Assembly: GCF_008923205.2 (NCBI RefSeq)
Contig: NZ_WBMS02000029.1
Location: 79,579 to 118,163, forward strand
DNA: 38,585 nucleotides
DNA from: Actinomadura physcomitrii
Lineage (GTDB): Bacteria > Actinomycetota > Actinomycetes > Streptosporangiales > Streptosporangiaceae
Reading direction: 5' to 3'
The notes under the pieces were generated by a model, which saw only the letters and a program-made list of their open reading frames with translations, had not been told where the DNA came from and made no database searches. The position numbers and the translations under genes are program-made. Shown one piece after another: positions 20,603 to 29,880 of the stretch (position 1 is its first letter; each line of letters begins with the position of its first letter).

Positions 20603-20640
20603 CCGGGCGCACAAAAGATCACGGTCTTTTGTGCCCCCGG
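20603..20640 (-). terminator. Hairpin terminator downstream of the MarR/MFS pair
   Basis: A 10-bp perfect arm (20609-20618 with 20625-20634) extends, across a single C/C mismatch, into a further 5-bp GC arm. The stem contains TTTT. It lies 20-57 bases past the MFS stop on the minus strand. Confidence 0.7.
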
Positions 20641-20659
20641 GGACAGCGGTCACGAAGCG

Positions 20660-21928
20660 CTACGACCCGGATCCGGAGCCGGCCTCCGCGGCCTCCGTGA
20701 CCTCCGCGCCGTCGCCGCCCCGCGCCGCCTCCGCGTCCACCTCGGCCTGGTTGCGCTCCGCGCGCGCGAGGTCGCGGTGCCCGATGGCGAGGACGCCGAT
20801 CCCGAGCACGATCGCGGCGGCGCCGATGGCGAACGGGACGTGGATGTTGGCGTGCTCGGCCAGCTTGCCGGCCGCGTAGGGGGCGAGACCGCCGCCGATG
20901 AAGCGGACGAACCCGTACGCGGCGGACGCGACCGGGCGCTCCACCGGCGCCACCATCATCACGGCCTGCGTCGTCACCGTGTTGTTCACGCCGATGAACA
21001 CGCCCGCGACGATCACCGCGACGATCAGCGTGGCCTGCGAGTTCACGAAGATCGCGATGACCAGCACGTCGACGGCGAACAGCGCGAGGTTGAAGTACAG
21101 GGTGCGGGCGAGGCCGAGCCGGCGCTGCAGCCACGGCGCGCCGAACACCGCGAACACCGCGACGAGCAGGCCCCAGCCGGTGAACACCAGGCCGAGCCTC
21201 AGGGCGCTCAGGTGCATCGGGAACGGCGCGTAGCCGAGGACGGTGAAGAAGCCCCAGTTGTAGCAGAGCGCGGTCAGGCTCATCACCAGCAGGCCGCGGT
21301 GCCGCAGCGCCCTGATCGGGTCGGCGATCGAGGTCTTGCGCGCCGGTTTCGGCTGCGGCTTCACCAGCGTGATCGTCGCGATCAGCGCGATCGCCATCAG
21401 CACGGCGACGCCGTAGAACGGGCCGCGCCAGCTGATGTCGCCGAGCAGCCCGCCGAGCAGCGGTCCGACGGCGATGCCGAGGCCGAGCGCGGACTCGTAG
21501 GCGATGATCGCGCCGCCGAGCCCGCCGCTCGCGGACGCCACGATGACCGCCAGCGACGTCGCGATGAACAGCGCGTTCCCGAGGCCCCAGCCGGCCCGGA
21601 AGCCGATGATCCCGGAGATGCTGCCGGACGTCCCGGCGAGCGCGCTGAACACCACGATCAGCACCAGCCCGGCGATGAGCGTGCGCTTGGCGCCGATCCG
21701 GCTGGACACGAAACCGGTCACCAGCATCGCGACCGCGGTGACCACCAGGTAGCTGGTGAACAGCAGCGTGACCTGGCTGGGCGAGGCGTGCAGGTCCTCC
21801 GAGATCGCGGGCAGGATCGGGTCGACCAGGCCGATGCCCATGAACGACACCACGCACGCGAACGCCACGGCCCACACGGCCTTCGGCTGCTTGAAGGGGC
21901 TCTGCGCGCCCGCGGACGGCTGACTCAT
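20660..21928 (-). CDS. MFS drug/solute efflux transporter
   Basis: A 422-residue 12-TM major facilitator transporter of the DHA1-like type. It has DPILPAISEDL after TM1, the loop motif GFVSSRIGAKRT (motif A) and GLGIAVGPLLGGLLG (motif C, typical of antiporters). The ATG at 21928 overlaps the MarR stop by four bases (ATGA), so the pair is co-transcribed and probably translationally coupled. Export of a toxic compound, controlled by the MarR partner, is the usual role of such pairs. The C-terminus ends in a Gly/Ala/Glu-rich tail. Substrate unknown. Confidence 0.88.
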   Translation of the reverse strand: MSQPSAGAQSPFKQPKAVWAVAFACVVSFMGIGLVDPILPAISEDLHASPSQVTLLFTSYLVVTAVAMLVTGFVSSRIGAKRTLIAGLVLIVVFSALAGTSGSISGIIGFRAGWGLGNALFIATSLAVIVASASGGLGGAIIAYESALGLGIAVGPLLGGLLGDISWRGPFYGVAVLMAIALIATITLVKPQPKPARKTSIADPIRALRHRGLLVMSLTALCYNWGFFTVLGYAPFPMHLSALRLGLVFTGWGLLVAVFAVFGAPWLQRRLGLARTLYFNLALFAVDVLVIAIFVNSQATLIVAVIVAGVFIGVNNTVTTQAVMMVAPVERPVASAAYGFVRFIGGGLAPYAAGKLAEHANIHVPFAIGAAAIVLGIGVLAIGHRDLARAERNQAEVDAEAARGGDGAEVTEAAEAGSGSGS

Positions 21929-22392
21929 TCGCACTCTCCGGAAGCTGGTGGTTCGGGGACGCCGAGGGCGGCGCCGGCCAGCCGGTCCAGGGCCGGCAGG
22001 GCCGCGGCGATCGCCGCCCGGTCGGACGCGGGCAGCCCCGCCAGCAGCTCGGCCAGCCGCTTGGCCTGCCCCGCCCGCCGCAGCGCCAGGTCGGCGCGGC
22101 CGGCGTCGGTGAGGTGCACCGCGACGACCCGGCGGTCGCCGGCGGGCGCGCGGCGCTCGGCGAGCCCCTGCCGCTCCAGCCGGGACACCAGCTGCGTCAT
22201 CGCCGGCTGCGTGACGCCCTCCAGCGCGGCCAGCTCCGTCACCCGGCACGGGCCGCGGCGCTCGAGCGAGGCCAGCGTCGACACGGCCGTCATGGACAAG
22301 TCGCGGGGCAAAGACAGCGAGCGCATGAGCGAGTAGAGGCGGCCGAGACCGGCCGCCAGCTCCAGCTCGTCGAGCGGGGGCCGCGCATCCAT
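21925..22392 (-). CDS. MarR-family transcriptional regulator
   Basis: A 155-residue winged-helix regulator. The recognition region reads RVTELAALEGVTQPAMTQLVSRLERQGLAERR, followed by the wing GDRRVVAVHLTDAGR, which is typical of MarR proteins. It starts at the ATG at 22392, just downstream of AT-rich palindromic sequence that could be its own operator. It is the first gene of a two-gene operon with the MFS transporter. It probably represses the operon until a small phenolic or toxic ligand binds. Confidence 0.92.
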   Translation of the reverse strand: MDARPPLDELELAAGLGRLYSLMRSLSLPRDLSMTAVSTLASLERRGPCRVTELAALEGVTQPAMTQLVSRLERQGLAERRAPAGDRRVVAVHLTDAGRADLALRRAGQAKRLAELLAGLPASDRAAIAAALPALDRLAGAALGVPEPPASGECE

Positions 22393-22397
22393 GTCCC

Positions 22398-22432
22398 GAT
22401 ATATATCACTTGCTTCTATAAGGCGCCTATAG
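22398..22432. promoter_or_regulatory. Candidate MarR operator/promoter region
   Basis: Two palindromes lie directly upstream of the marR start in an unusually AT-rich patch. One is GATATATATC at 22398-22407 (perfect). The other is CTATA-N7-TATAG at 22416-22432, with GGCGCC near its centre. Position and symmetry suit autoregulation. The binding protein is inferred. Confidence 0.5.
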
Positions 22433-22472
22433 GTTTGCCTGGCTAAGTTCTTGTGATCTGCCGGACAAGCGG

Positions 22473-22508
22473 CGATCCACCGGCCGGGACGTCCCGGCCG
22501 GTGGATCG
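22473..22508. terminator. 36-bp perfect palindrome, probable terminator
   Basis: An uninterrupted palindrome with 18-bp arms and no spacer lies 25 bp past the stop of the minus-strand MFS gene at 22534. As RNA it would form a roughly 16-bp stem with a tight loop. A terminator is the simplest reading. Confidence 0.65.
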
Positions 22509-22533
22509 GTTCGAGCGGTCAGCGCGGTGCGGC

Positions 22534-24213
22534 TCAGCTGAGCTGGGCCATCTCCTTCTCGATCGCCCTCTGGTGCGCCTCGGCGTCCTCGCGCGCCTTC
22601 CGGGGGCTCCAGCGCCCGCTCATGATGAAGATGAACGGGATGAACACGACCTGGCCGCCCAGCGCCACGTACCACCAGGTCTGCCACTGCCCGGGTCCGT
22701 CCTTGGCCGCCTTCTGCACCTCCGCGCCGTGCTCCTTGAGGATCTTCAGCTGCGGCTGCGCCTTCGCGACCGTCTGCAGGCCGGCGACGCCGACCTCCTT
22801 CGCCGCCCGCGCCTGCAGCTCCGGCGGCGCCTGCCCGGCCGGGTACTTGGAGAGCTCGGCGAAGATCTGCGGGTGCGCCGTCGTGATCGCCAGGGCCTGC
22901 TGCGCCTGCGCGGACGCCACCTTCACCTCGGTGCCGTGCTCCACGATCGGCGTCACCGAGTCCACCACGATCGGCACGAACAGCGCCGAGCACGCGATCA
23001 CGATCCGCAGGATCCAGCCCCACACGGCCAGTCCCGTCGCGGTCGCCGCCGGGTTGTGCTTCTCGACCGTCTCGGTGAAGCCCGCCATCCACGGCGCGTA
23101 CGCCAGGCCGCCGAAGACCCCGATCCCGACGAACAGCCAGGCGAAGTCGTAGTAGCCGGTCTTCGGCTCGGTCGCCCACGCGGCGAAGATCGCGGTGCAG
23201 ACCACCGAGCCGATGCCGCCGATGAGCATCAGCGGCTTGCGGACCTTCAGCCGGTCGGAGATCAGGCCGGCCACCACCAGCGCGATCGCGTTCGCCGCCC
23301 AGTACCAGTTGCCGAGCGCGTTGGTGCGCTGCTCGCTGTAGCCGAACGTCGCGGAGAAGTAGACGACGAAGTTGCCGACCGCCGCGTAGTACAGCAGCAG
23401 GTAGACGCTGATCGCGAAGGCCGAGCCGAGGACGTCCAGCCGCATCATCTGCCGCCAGCTGCCCTTCAGCTGCGCCTCGGGGTCGATGCCCCGGGCCCGC
23501 GCCTCGACCAGCGCGCGGTCGCGCATGGACACCATGACCTGGTCGCGCAGCGCCGGGGACAGCTCGCGCAGCCCGAACAGCGCGATGACGAACACCACGA
23601 GCGCCGCGATGCCCGAGTAGGTCAGCTCGTCCTGCCAGCTGGAGCTGTCGAGCGTGTGGCTGGTCACCGTGGTGACCACGAGGCTGCCGATGACCGGGCC
23701 CATGGTCCAGTAGCCCATGGCGGTGGCGCGGCCGAGCTGCGGGGAGAAGTCGCGGATCAGCGCGGGGGTGGCGACGAGCACGATGCCCTCGATGAGGCTG
23801 AGCACCGCGAACAGCGCCAGGTACACGCCCTTGTTCGGGGAGTGCGGCAGCACGAGCACCATCACGCCCGCGACGAGCAGGCCGTACACGACGAGGTTCG
23901 CGCGCCCCCACCGGTCGGCGAGCCCGGCGAACAGCGAAGCGAACGCGCCGATCGCGTTGCCGACCACCGACAGCATGATGAAGTAGCCGAACGTCATGCG
24001 GTAGTGCTCCATGATGGAGGTCGCCACCGCGTACTGGATGTAGAGCAGGTAGTACAGGACGATCGTGGTGATCACCACGATGCCGAGGTACAGGTAGCGG
24101 CGTCCCGTCTCCGGGTAGTGCGGCAGGTCCCGCCGCCACAGCCGTGCCGCGAGGCCGGGCGGTGCGTCGGCGCCGGGCGCGACGCCGTCGTTGGTGGACG
24201 ATGAAACGGACAT
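22534..24213 (-). CDS. MFS transporter with a long TM11-TM12 loop
   Basis: A 559-residue major facilitator protein, longer than the usual 400-450. Motif A-like sequence (GLADRWGRANLV) follows TM2, and motif-C-like and sugar/organic-acid-type features (RDFSPQLGRATAMGYW) follow. An approximately 90-residue Ala/Gln/Lys-rich, probably helical segment (about residues 422-511) sits between TM11 and TM12, on the outer face if the usual topology holds. The C-terminus is a charged helix. The gene lies one base after a small ORF. The nearest shared regulatory region has TetR-type palindromes, which links it to the acyl-CoA and LIV genes. It probably carries an organic acid. Confidence 0.85.
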   Translation of the reverse strand: MSVSSSTNDGVAPGADAPPGLAARLWRRDLPHYPETGRRYLYLGIVVITTIVLYYLLYIQYAVATSIMEHYRMTFGYFIMLSVVGNAIGAFASLFAGLADRWGRANLVVYGLLVAGVMVLVLPHSPNKGVYLALFAVLSLIEGIVLVATPALIRDFSPQLGRATAMGYWTMGPVIGSLVVTTVTSHTLDSSSWQDELTYSGIAALVVFVIALFGLRELSPALRDQVMVSMRDRALVEARARGIDPEAQLKGSWRQMMRLDVLGSAFAISVYLLLYYAAVGNFVVYFSATFGYSEQRTNALGNWYWAANAIALVVAGLISDRLKVRKPLMLIGGIGSVVCTAIFAAWATEPKTGYYDFAWLFVGIGVFGGLAYAPWMAGFTETVEKHNPAATATGLAVWGWILRIVIACSALFVPIVVDSVTPIVEHGTEVKVASAQAQQALAITTAHPQIFAELSKYPAGQAPPELQARAAKEVGVAGLQTVAKAQPQLKILKEHGAEVQKAAKDGPGQWQTWWYVALGGQVVFIPFIFIMSGRWSPRKAREDAEAHQRAIEKEMAQLS

Positions 24214-24214
24214 G

Positions 24215-24520
24215 TCAGGGACTCCTCCGGGCGCTGGTCTCCCCCGAGAACCGGTCCTGGGTAGGGCGCGGGGCGGCGGCGAACGCGGCGGCGCGTTCCC
24301 GGTCGTCCGCCCGCGCCGTGCCGGGCGCCCCGTGCGGGGCGCCGCCGGCGATGGCGGGTGCCCCGTCGGCGCCGCCGCCGTGCGGGACGGCGGGGCCGAC
24401 AGGGCCGAAGACCTCCTCCTGCTCGATGCTCGTTCGGGCCGGCCGGACGCCCTCGTCCGGCGCGGTGCCGATGCGGCCGCGCGCCCGGCCGCGGGCGGGC
24501 CGGGGGTCGGTCGTCGTCAT
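24215..24520 (-). CDS. Small Pro/Ala/Arg-rich hypothetical protein upstream of the MFS gene
   Basis: A 101-residue reading frame that I do not recognise. It is rich in Ala, Gly, Pro and Arg with no hydrophobic segment. Support for it being real: the ATG at 24520 has AAGGA seven bases upstream, and its stop lies one base before the MFS ATG, an arrangement typical of translational coupling. Against it: low-complexity composition and the ease with which GC-rich DNA leaves frames open. It could also act as a leader ORF controlling the transporter. Confidence 0.45.
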   Translation of the reverse strand: MTTTDPRPARGRARGRIGTAPDEGVRPARTSIEQEEVFGPVGPAVPHGGGADGAPAIAGGAPHGAPGTARADDRERAAAFAAAPRPTQDRFSGETSARRSP

Positions 24521-24576
24521 CGGTCGGTCCTTCGGCCAGGGTGGCGAAGCTCACGCCGCTTCGCGTCGTGCGGCAA

Positions 24577-24604
24577 AAGTAATGCCGCCGACGGAGAATG
24601 GCAA
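24577..24604 (-). promoter_or_regulatory. Candidate minus-strand promoter for the small ORF/MFS operon
   Basis: On the minus strand TTGCCA (24599-24604) is followed after 16 bases by TTACTT (24577-24582), about 57 bp upstream of the small ORF start. The spacing is reasonable and the patch is AT-richer than its surroundings. Weak evidence on its own. Confidence 0.35.
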
Positions 24605-24622
24605 TGGGGATTCGGCTATTGC

Positions 24623-24640
24623 ATACCAACTGGTCGGTAT
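24623..24640. promoter_or_regulatory. TetR-type operator, site 1
   Basis: ATACCAACTGGTCGGTAT is an 18-bp imperfect palindrome, one of four related copies in the window. It fills the gap between TTGCAT (24619-24624) and TGTCAT (24643-24648), which are candidate -35 and -10 elements facing the phosphotransferase gene. It also lies between the divergent MFS and phosphotransferase units. Confidence 0.75.
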
Positions 24641-24735
24641 GGTGTCATCGGCGCACTACTGCCCGCCTGGTGGGGGCGCGACCCGGGGCCCTCCGGCCCT
24701 GGACGGCGAGGGTTCCCATCTCGCAATACTGCGCC

Positions 24736-24753
24736 ATACCGACCGGACGGTAC
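24736..24753. promoter_or_regulatory. TetR-type operator, site 2
   Basis: ATACCGACCGGACGGTAC is the second copy of the 18-bp motif, ending 27 bp before the TTG start of the phosphotransferase. It lies downstream of site 1 in the same leader. Confidence 0.7.
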
Positions 24754-24780
24754 AAGGGTTGATCGGCGAGGAGGCGTGCA

Positions 24781-25821
24781 TTGCGGGTATTCGAAGACGG
24801 CGACGTCCCGGGCCTGCCGCTGGACCGGTTCCGGCGCCACGTCGAACGCGTCCTCCCCGGCGTCCTGTGGCCGGCGGACGCCGGGCCGCTGCGCGCCCGC
24901 GTCGTCGCGGGCGGCCGCTCGAACCTGACCTACGAGGTGACCGACGGCACCCGCTCCTGGATCGTCCGGCGCCCGCCGCTCGGCCACGTCCTCGCGACGG
25001 CGCACGACATGGCCCGCGAGCACCGGGTCATGACCGCGCTGGCCGGCACGTCCGTCCCCGTTCCCGAGACGTACCTGCTCTGCGAGGACCCGGACGTGCT
25101 CGGAGCGCCGTTCTACGTGATGGAGATGGTCGAGGGGACCCCCTACCGGAGCGCGGACGAGCTCGTCCCGCTCGGCGCCGAGCGGGTCGCGGCGATCGCC
25201 GGACGGATGATCGACACCCTCGTCGACCTGCACCGCGTCGACCCCGCCGAGGTGGGGCTGGCCGATTTCGGGCGGCCGGAGGGGTTCCTCGAACGCCAGG
25301 TGCGCCGCTGGAAGAAGCAGCTCGACGCCTCCCGCAGCCGGGACCTGGACGGCGCCGACGAGCTGCACGCGCTGCTGGCGGCGAACGTCCCGCCCGGGTC
25401 CGCTCCGGCGATCGTGCACGGCGACTACCGGCTCGACAACCTCCTCGTCGGCGCGGACGACCGGGTCGCGGCCGTCCTGGACTGGGAGATGGCGACGCTC
25501 GGCGACCCGCTGACCGACCTCGCGCTCCTGCTCGTCTACATGAGACGGACGGCGCCCGTCCCGGGGCGGCCCGAGGCGACGCACGCGCCGGGCTTCCCCG
25601 CGCCTGACGAGGTGGTGGCCCGGTACGCCGAGCGCAGCGGCCGCGACCTGTCGGCGATCGGGTTCTACGTCGGGCTGGCCTGCTTCAAGCTCGCGGTGAT
25701 CTCCGAGGGCATCCACTACCGCCACCTGCGGGGGCAGACCGTGGGGGAGGGGTTCGGCGGCATCGGCGACGCCGTCGAGCCGCTGCTGCGCTCCGGCATC
25801 GCCGCGCTCGAGGAAGCCTGA
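24781..25821 (+). CDS. Phosphotransferase (APH/ACAD10-kinase family)
   Basis: A 346-residue kinase-fold protein of the aminoglycoside phosphotransferase superfamily, in the branch found with acyl-CoA metabolism (the kinase-like half of ACAD10 and proteins annotated FadE36). It shows GGRSNLTYEV and WIVRRPP in the N-lobe, the catalytic loop HGDYRLDN (Asp215, Asn220) and the metal-binding DWEMATLGDP (Asp234). The likely role is phosphorylating a hydroxylated acyl group or related metabolite before CoA-linked breakdown, not antibiotic resistance. The TTG at 24781 has GAGGAGG just upstream. Two TetR-type sites precede it. Confidence 0.85.
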   Translation: MRVFEDGDVPGLPLDRFRRHVERVLPGVLWPADAGPLRARVVAGGRSNLTYEVTDGTRSWIVRRPPLGHVLATAHDMAREHRVMTALAGTSVPVPETYLLCEDPDVLGAPFYVMEMVEGTPYRSADELVPLGAERVAAIAGRMIDTLVDLHRVDPAEVGLADFGRPEGFLERQVRRWKKQLDASRSRDLDGADELHALLAANVPPGSAPAIVHGDYRLDNLLVGADDRVAAVLDWEMATLGDPLTDLALLLVYMRRTAPVPGRPEATHAPGFPAPDEVVARYAERSGRDLSAIGFYVGLACFKLAVISEGIHYRHLRGQTVGEGFGGIGDAVEPLLRSGIAALEEA

Positions 25822-25842
25822 GCCGCCGGGCCCTCGCGTTGC

Positions 25843-25860
25843 ATACCAACCGGTCGGTAT
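25843..25860. promoter_or_regulatory. TetR-type operator, site 3
   Basis: ATACCAACCGGTCGGTAT is the most symmetric copy of the motif. It lies 55 bp before the MaoC start and 21 bp after the phosphotransferase stop. Flanking TTGCAT and TGTCAT are the same as at site 1, so a second TetR-controlled promoter probably drives maoC and fadD. Confidence 0.8.
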
Positions 25861-25915
25861 GTTGTCATCATGGCGTCCACGGAGCGGGCGCGCACCCGGC
25901 GGAGGAGGTAACGCG

Positions 25916-26368
25916 ATGAGGACGTTCCACGGCATCGACGAGTACGAGAAGGCCGTCGGCACCCATCTCGGCCACAGCGAGTGGCACACGGTCACCCAGG
26001 AGCAGGTGGACGGGTTCGCCGACGCGACCGGCGACCACCAGTGGATCCACGTCGACCCCGAGCGCGCGAAGGACGGCCCGTTCGGCGGCACGATCGCGCA
26101 TGGCTACCTCACCGTGTCGCTGATCCCCAGGCTGATGTCGGAGATCTCCCGGGTCGAGGGCCTGACGATGGGCATCAACTACGGCTCGGACAAGGTCCGG
26201 TTCCCCGCGCCCGTCCCCGTCGGGTCGCGGGTGCGCGCCGGCGCGGAGCTCGTCGCACTGGACCGCACCGCGCAGGGCGCGCGGGCCAAGGTCCGGGTGA
26301 CGATCGAGCGCGAGGGCGGCGACAAGCCCGTCTGCGTCGCCGAGGTCCTGTCCGTGCTGGTCGCCTGA
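25916..26368 (+). CDS. MaoC-family dehydratase (enoyl-CoA hydratase-like)
   Basis: A 150-residue single hot-dog-fold protein of the MaoC/NodN type. The hydratase-2 motif is present as ADATGDHQWIHVDPERA, with the expected catalytic Asp40 and His45, followed by GGTIAHGYLTVSLIP. It should add water to a trans-2-enoyl-CoA, or remove it. The ATG at 25916 is preceded by a strong GGAGGAGG. It is followed by the acyl-CoA synthetase gene after 32 bp and lies behind TetR site 3. Confidence 0.9.
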   Translation: MRTFHGIDEYEKAVGTHLGHSEWHTVTQEQVDGFADATGDHQWIHVDPERAKDGPFGGTIAHGYLTVSLIPRLMSEISRVEGLTMGINYGSDKVRFPAPVPVGSRVRAGAELVALDRTAQGARAKVRVTIEREGGDKPVCVAEVLSVLVA

Positions 26369-26400
26369 CCGCCCCCGCATCCACCCCCGGAGACACCGCC

Positions 26401-28047
<1,647 letters not shown>

Positions 28048-28112
28048 CCATTCCTAGCGCCTTGTAGGCCCGGCTGAACACGCCGACGGAAGGCCAGACC
28101 CCAGCCCCCACA

Positions 28113-28159
28113 CGGGCAGGCACGCGGAGCGAGTGCAGCGAGCGCAGCGGGCCTGCCCG
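28113..28159. repeat. Hairpin with GCGAGCG-type repeated loop in a convergent gap
   Basis: A perfect 9-bp inverted repeat (28113-28121 with 28151-28159) flanks a 29-base stretch built from short repeats of the GCGAGTGCAGCGAGCGCAGC kind. It lies in the 164-bp gap between the fadD stop and the tetR stop. It could terminate fadD transcription. Confidence 0.5.
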
Positions 28160-28173
28160 GCGACGGAGGGGCC

Positions 28174-28205
28174 GTTTCGCGCGGAGCTCTTGCGGAGCGG
28201 GAAAC
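28174..28205 (-). terminator. Hairpin downstream of tetR
   Basis: GTTTCGCGC (28174-28182) pairs with GCGGGAAAC (28197-28205) at 8 of 9 positions around a 14-base loop, directly after the tetR stop on the minus strand. A plausible terminator for tetR. The two convergent genes thus have separate hairpins. Confidence 0.5.
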
Positions 28206-28211
28206 AGCCTG

Positions 28212-28865
28212 TCAACCGTGACGGGGGGTTCCAGGGGGGGCGTCCCCCCTGGGAAACTCGCCCCCCTGGGTGATGCCGTTCAGGAACAGGTCGACGTAGT
28301 GCTCGGCGATGGTGCGGGTCTTGAGGCGGCCGCCGGGGTGGTACCAGGCGCCGATCTGGTGGACGGTGCCGAAGAAGAAGAGGACGGCGATGTCGGCGGG
28401 CATGCTCGTGCGGAAGGAGCCCTCGCGCTGGCCCTCCTCGACCAGGTCGCGGAACCGCTCCTGGTAGCGGCGCCGTTCCGCGCGGACGGCCTCGCGGCGG
28501 TCGCGGGACAGCAGGTGGGTGGAGCGGAAGAAGACGGTGAAGTCGTCGAGGTAGAGGAACGAGGTCTCCAGGACGTCGAGGGCGGCGGCGCGCAGCCGCT
28601 CCCCGGCGGGCCCGGGGCCGTCGGCGATCTGCTCGAGCCGGCGCATCTGCAGGCCGAGGAGCCGGTGGTAGATCTCGTAGAGGAGATCGTCCTTGGAGCC
28701 GAAGTAGTGGTACATGGCGCCCTTGGTGACGCCGGCGGCGTTGACGATCTCCTGGACCGAGGTGCCCTCGAAGCCCCGCTCGGCGAACAGCCGGGTGGCG
28801 ACGGCGAGCAGCCGGTCGGGCAGGGGCACGTCGTCGGAGAGCCGCCCCACTGAGGCCTGTGTCAA
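28212..28865 (-). CDS. TetR/AcrR-family repressor
   Basis: A 217-residue regulator with an N-terminal TetR helix-turn-helix (AERGFEGTSVQEIVNAAGVTKGAMYHYFGSKDDLL) and an all-helical ligand domain. The TTG at 28865 is chosen because GGAGG lies seven bases upstream. By position it is the best candidate to bind the four 18-bp palindromes in front of the phosphotransferase, maoC-fadD and liv units, with an acyl-CoA or the transported acid as likely inducer. The last ~15 residues (FPRGDAPPGTPRHG) are encoded by a GC-only inverted repeat and may be a late extension. Confidence 0.9.
   Translation of the reverse strand: MTQASVGRLSDDVPLPDRLLAVATRLFAERGFEGTSVQEIVNAAGVTKGAMYHYFGSKDDLLYEIYHRLLGLQMRRLEQIADGPGPAGERLRAAALDVLETSFLYLDDFTVFFRSTHLLSRDRREAVRAERRRYQERFRDLVEEGQREGSFRTSMPADIAVLFFFGTVHQIGAWYHPGGRLKTRTIAEHYVDLFLNGITQGGEFPRGDAPPGTPRHG
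28231..28252. repeat. GC-only inverted repeat within the tetR 3' end
   Basis: CCAGGGGGGG (28231-28240) and TCCCCCCTGG (28243-28252) form a 9-bp stem plus a G/T pair, inside the last codons of tetR. A second CCCCCCTGGG follows at 28261-28270. It resembles a small intergenic repeat that has been read into the coding sequence. Confidence 0.5.
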
Positions 28866-28989
28866 GACTCCACCTCCGTCCGGGGCCGGGCCCCGCGCCG
28901 CAACGCCGTCGCCCCTGATCAGCCGTCAGCCTACCGGGCGGGAACCCGGTCCAAGAACGGCGGCCGCCGAGGCGGGGGGAATCCGGCTG

Positions 28990-29019
28990 TTGACGGCGCC
29001 GCCCCCCCGATTCTATCTT
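28990..29019 (+). promoter_or_regulatory. Promoter of the LIV-type ABC operon
   Basis: TTGACG (28990-28995) and TATCTT (29014-29019) are separated by 18 bases. Transcription would start near 29026, where TetR site 4 begins. The operator position over the start point fits repression. Confidence 0.55.
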
Positions 29020-29025
29020 CAGGGA

Positions 29026-29043
29026 AATCCGACCAGTCGGTAT
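29026..29043. promoter_or_regulatory. TetR-type operator, site 4
   Basis: AATCCGACCAGTCGGTAT is the fourth copy of the 18-bp motif. It differs from the others mainly in its left arm. It lies 54 bp before the first ABC gene and 160 bp upstream of the divergent tetR start. Confidence 0.7.
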
Positions 29044-29097
29044 GTGCAAATGGCCTCGGGGGAAGTCGAGCGTTATCGTCCGGCGAGATGAGGCGAC

Positions 29098-29880
29098 ATG
29101 TCCGGCGGCCCGTCCCAACCCTTGGAACTACGTGAGGTGACCGTCCGCTTCGGCGGGCTGGTCGCGCTGGAGAAGGTGTCGCTGTCGGCGCCGCCGGGCC
29201 GGGTCACGGGCGTGATCGGGCCGAACGGGGCGGGCAAGACGACGCTGTTCAACGTCGTGTGCGGGTTCGTCCGGCCGCGGTCGGGCGAGGTGCGCTGGCG
29301 CGGGCGCCCGCTCGTCCGGCACCGGCCGCACCGGCTGACCCGGCTCGGCATCGCCCGCACCCTGCAGGGGCTCGGGCTGTTCCCCGGCCTGACCGTGCTG
29401 GAGAACGTGATGGTCGGCGCGGACCGGCACGCGCGCGCCGGTCTGGTCTCCGGCCTGCTGGCGCTGCCGCGCGCCGACCGCGACGACGCGGCGCTGCGCG
29501 AGCGGGCCATGGCGCGGCTGGACGAGCTGGGCGTGGCGGGCGAGGCGGCCCGGCGGCCCGGCGAGCTGCCGTACGGCGCGCAGAAGCGGGTCGCGCTGGC
29601 CCGCGCGCTGGTCGCCGACCCTGACCTGCTGCTGCTCGACGAGCCGGCCGCGGGCCTGTCGGCCGCGGAGATCGAAGAGCTGGCCGCGCTGATCAGGGGC
29701 CTGCGCGGCGGCCCCGCCGTGGTCCTGGTCGAGCACCACATGGACCTGGTGATGGGCGTGTGCGACCAGGTCGTGGTGCTGGACTTCGGCCGGGTCATCG
29801 CGGCCGGACCGCCCGCCGAGGTCCGCGACGACCCGGCCGTCCTGGACGCCTACCTCGGCGAGGAGGTGCGCGATGCTTGA
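29098..29880 (+). CDS. LIV-type ABC transporter ATP-binding protein (LivG)
   Basis: A 260-residue ATPase of the branched-chain amino acid/amide-urea importer family. It has Walker A GPNGAGKTT, a signature LPYGAQKRVALARAL in which LSGGQ is replaced by the PYGAQ form common in LivG, Walker B LLLLDEPAAGLS and the switch His in VEHHMD. It overlaps the next ATPase by eight bases and is the first gene of a five-gene import operon. Its promoter carries TetR site 4. Confidence 0.92.
   Translation: MSGGPSQPLELREVTVRFGGLVALEKVSLSAPPGRVTGVIGPNGAGKTTLFNVVCGFVRPRSGEVRWRGRPLVRHRPHRLTRLGIARTLQGLGLFPGLTVLENVMVGADRHARAGLVSGLLALPRADRDDAALRERAMARLDELGVAGEAARRPGELPYGAQKRVALARALVADPDLLLLDEPAAGLSAAEIEELAALIRGLRGGPAVVLVEHHMDLVMGVCDQVVVLDFGRVIAAGPPAEVRDDPAVLDAYLGEEVRDA

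Noticed and set aside
22425..22450. A fifth iron box near the marR promoter
   Set aside because: On the minus strand only one half-site resembles the consensus; the other arm fails. The neighbouring genes have no iron-related function.
24781..25821. Aminoglycoside resistance kinase
   Set aside because: The sequence type and the maoC/fadD context match the acyl-CoA-linked branch of the superfamily. Nothing nearby suggests resistance.
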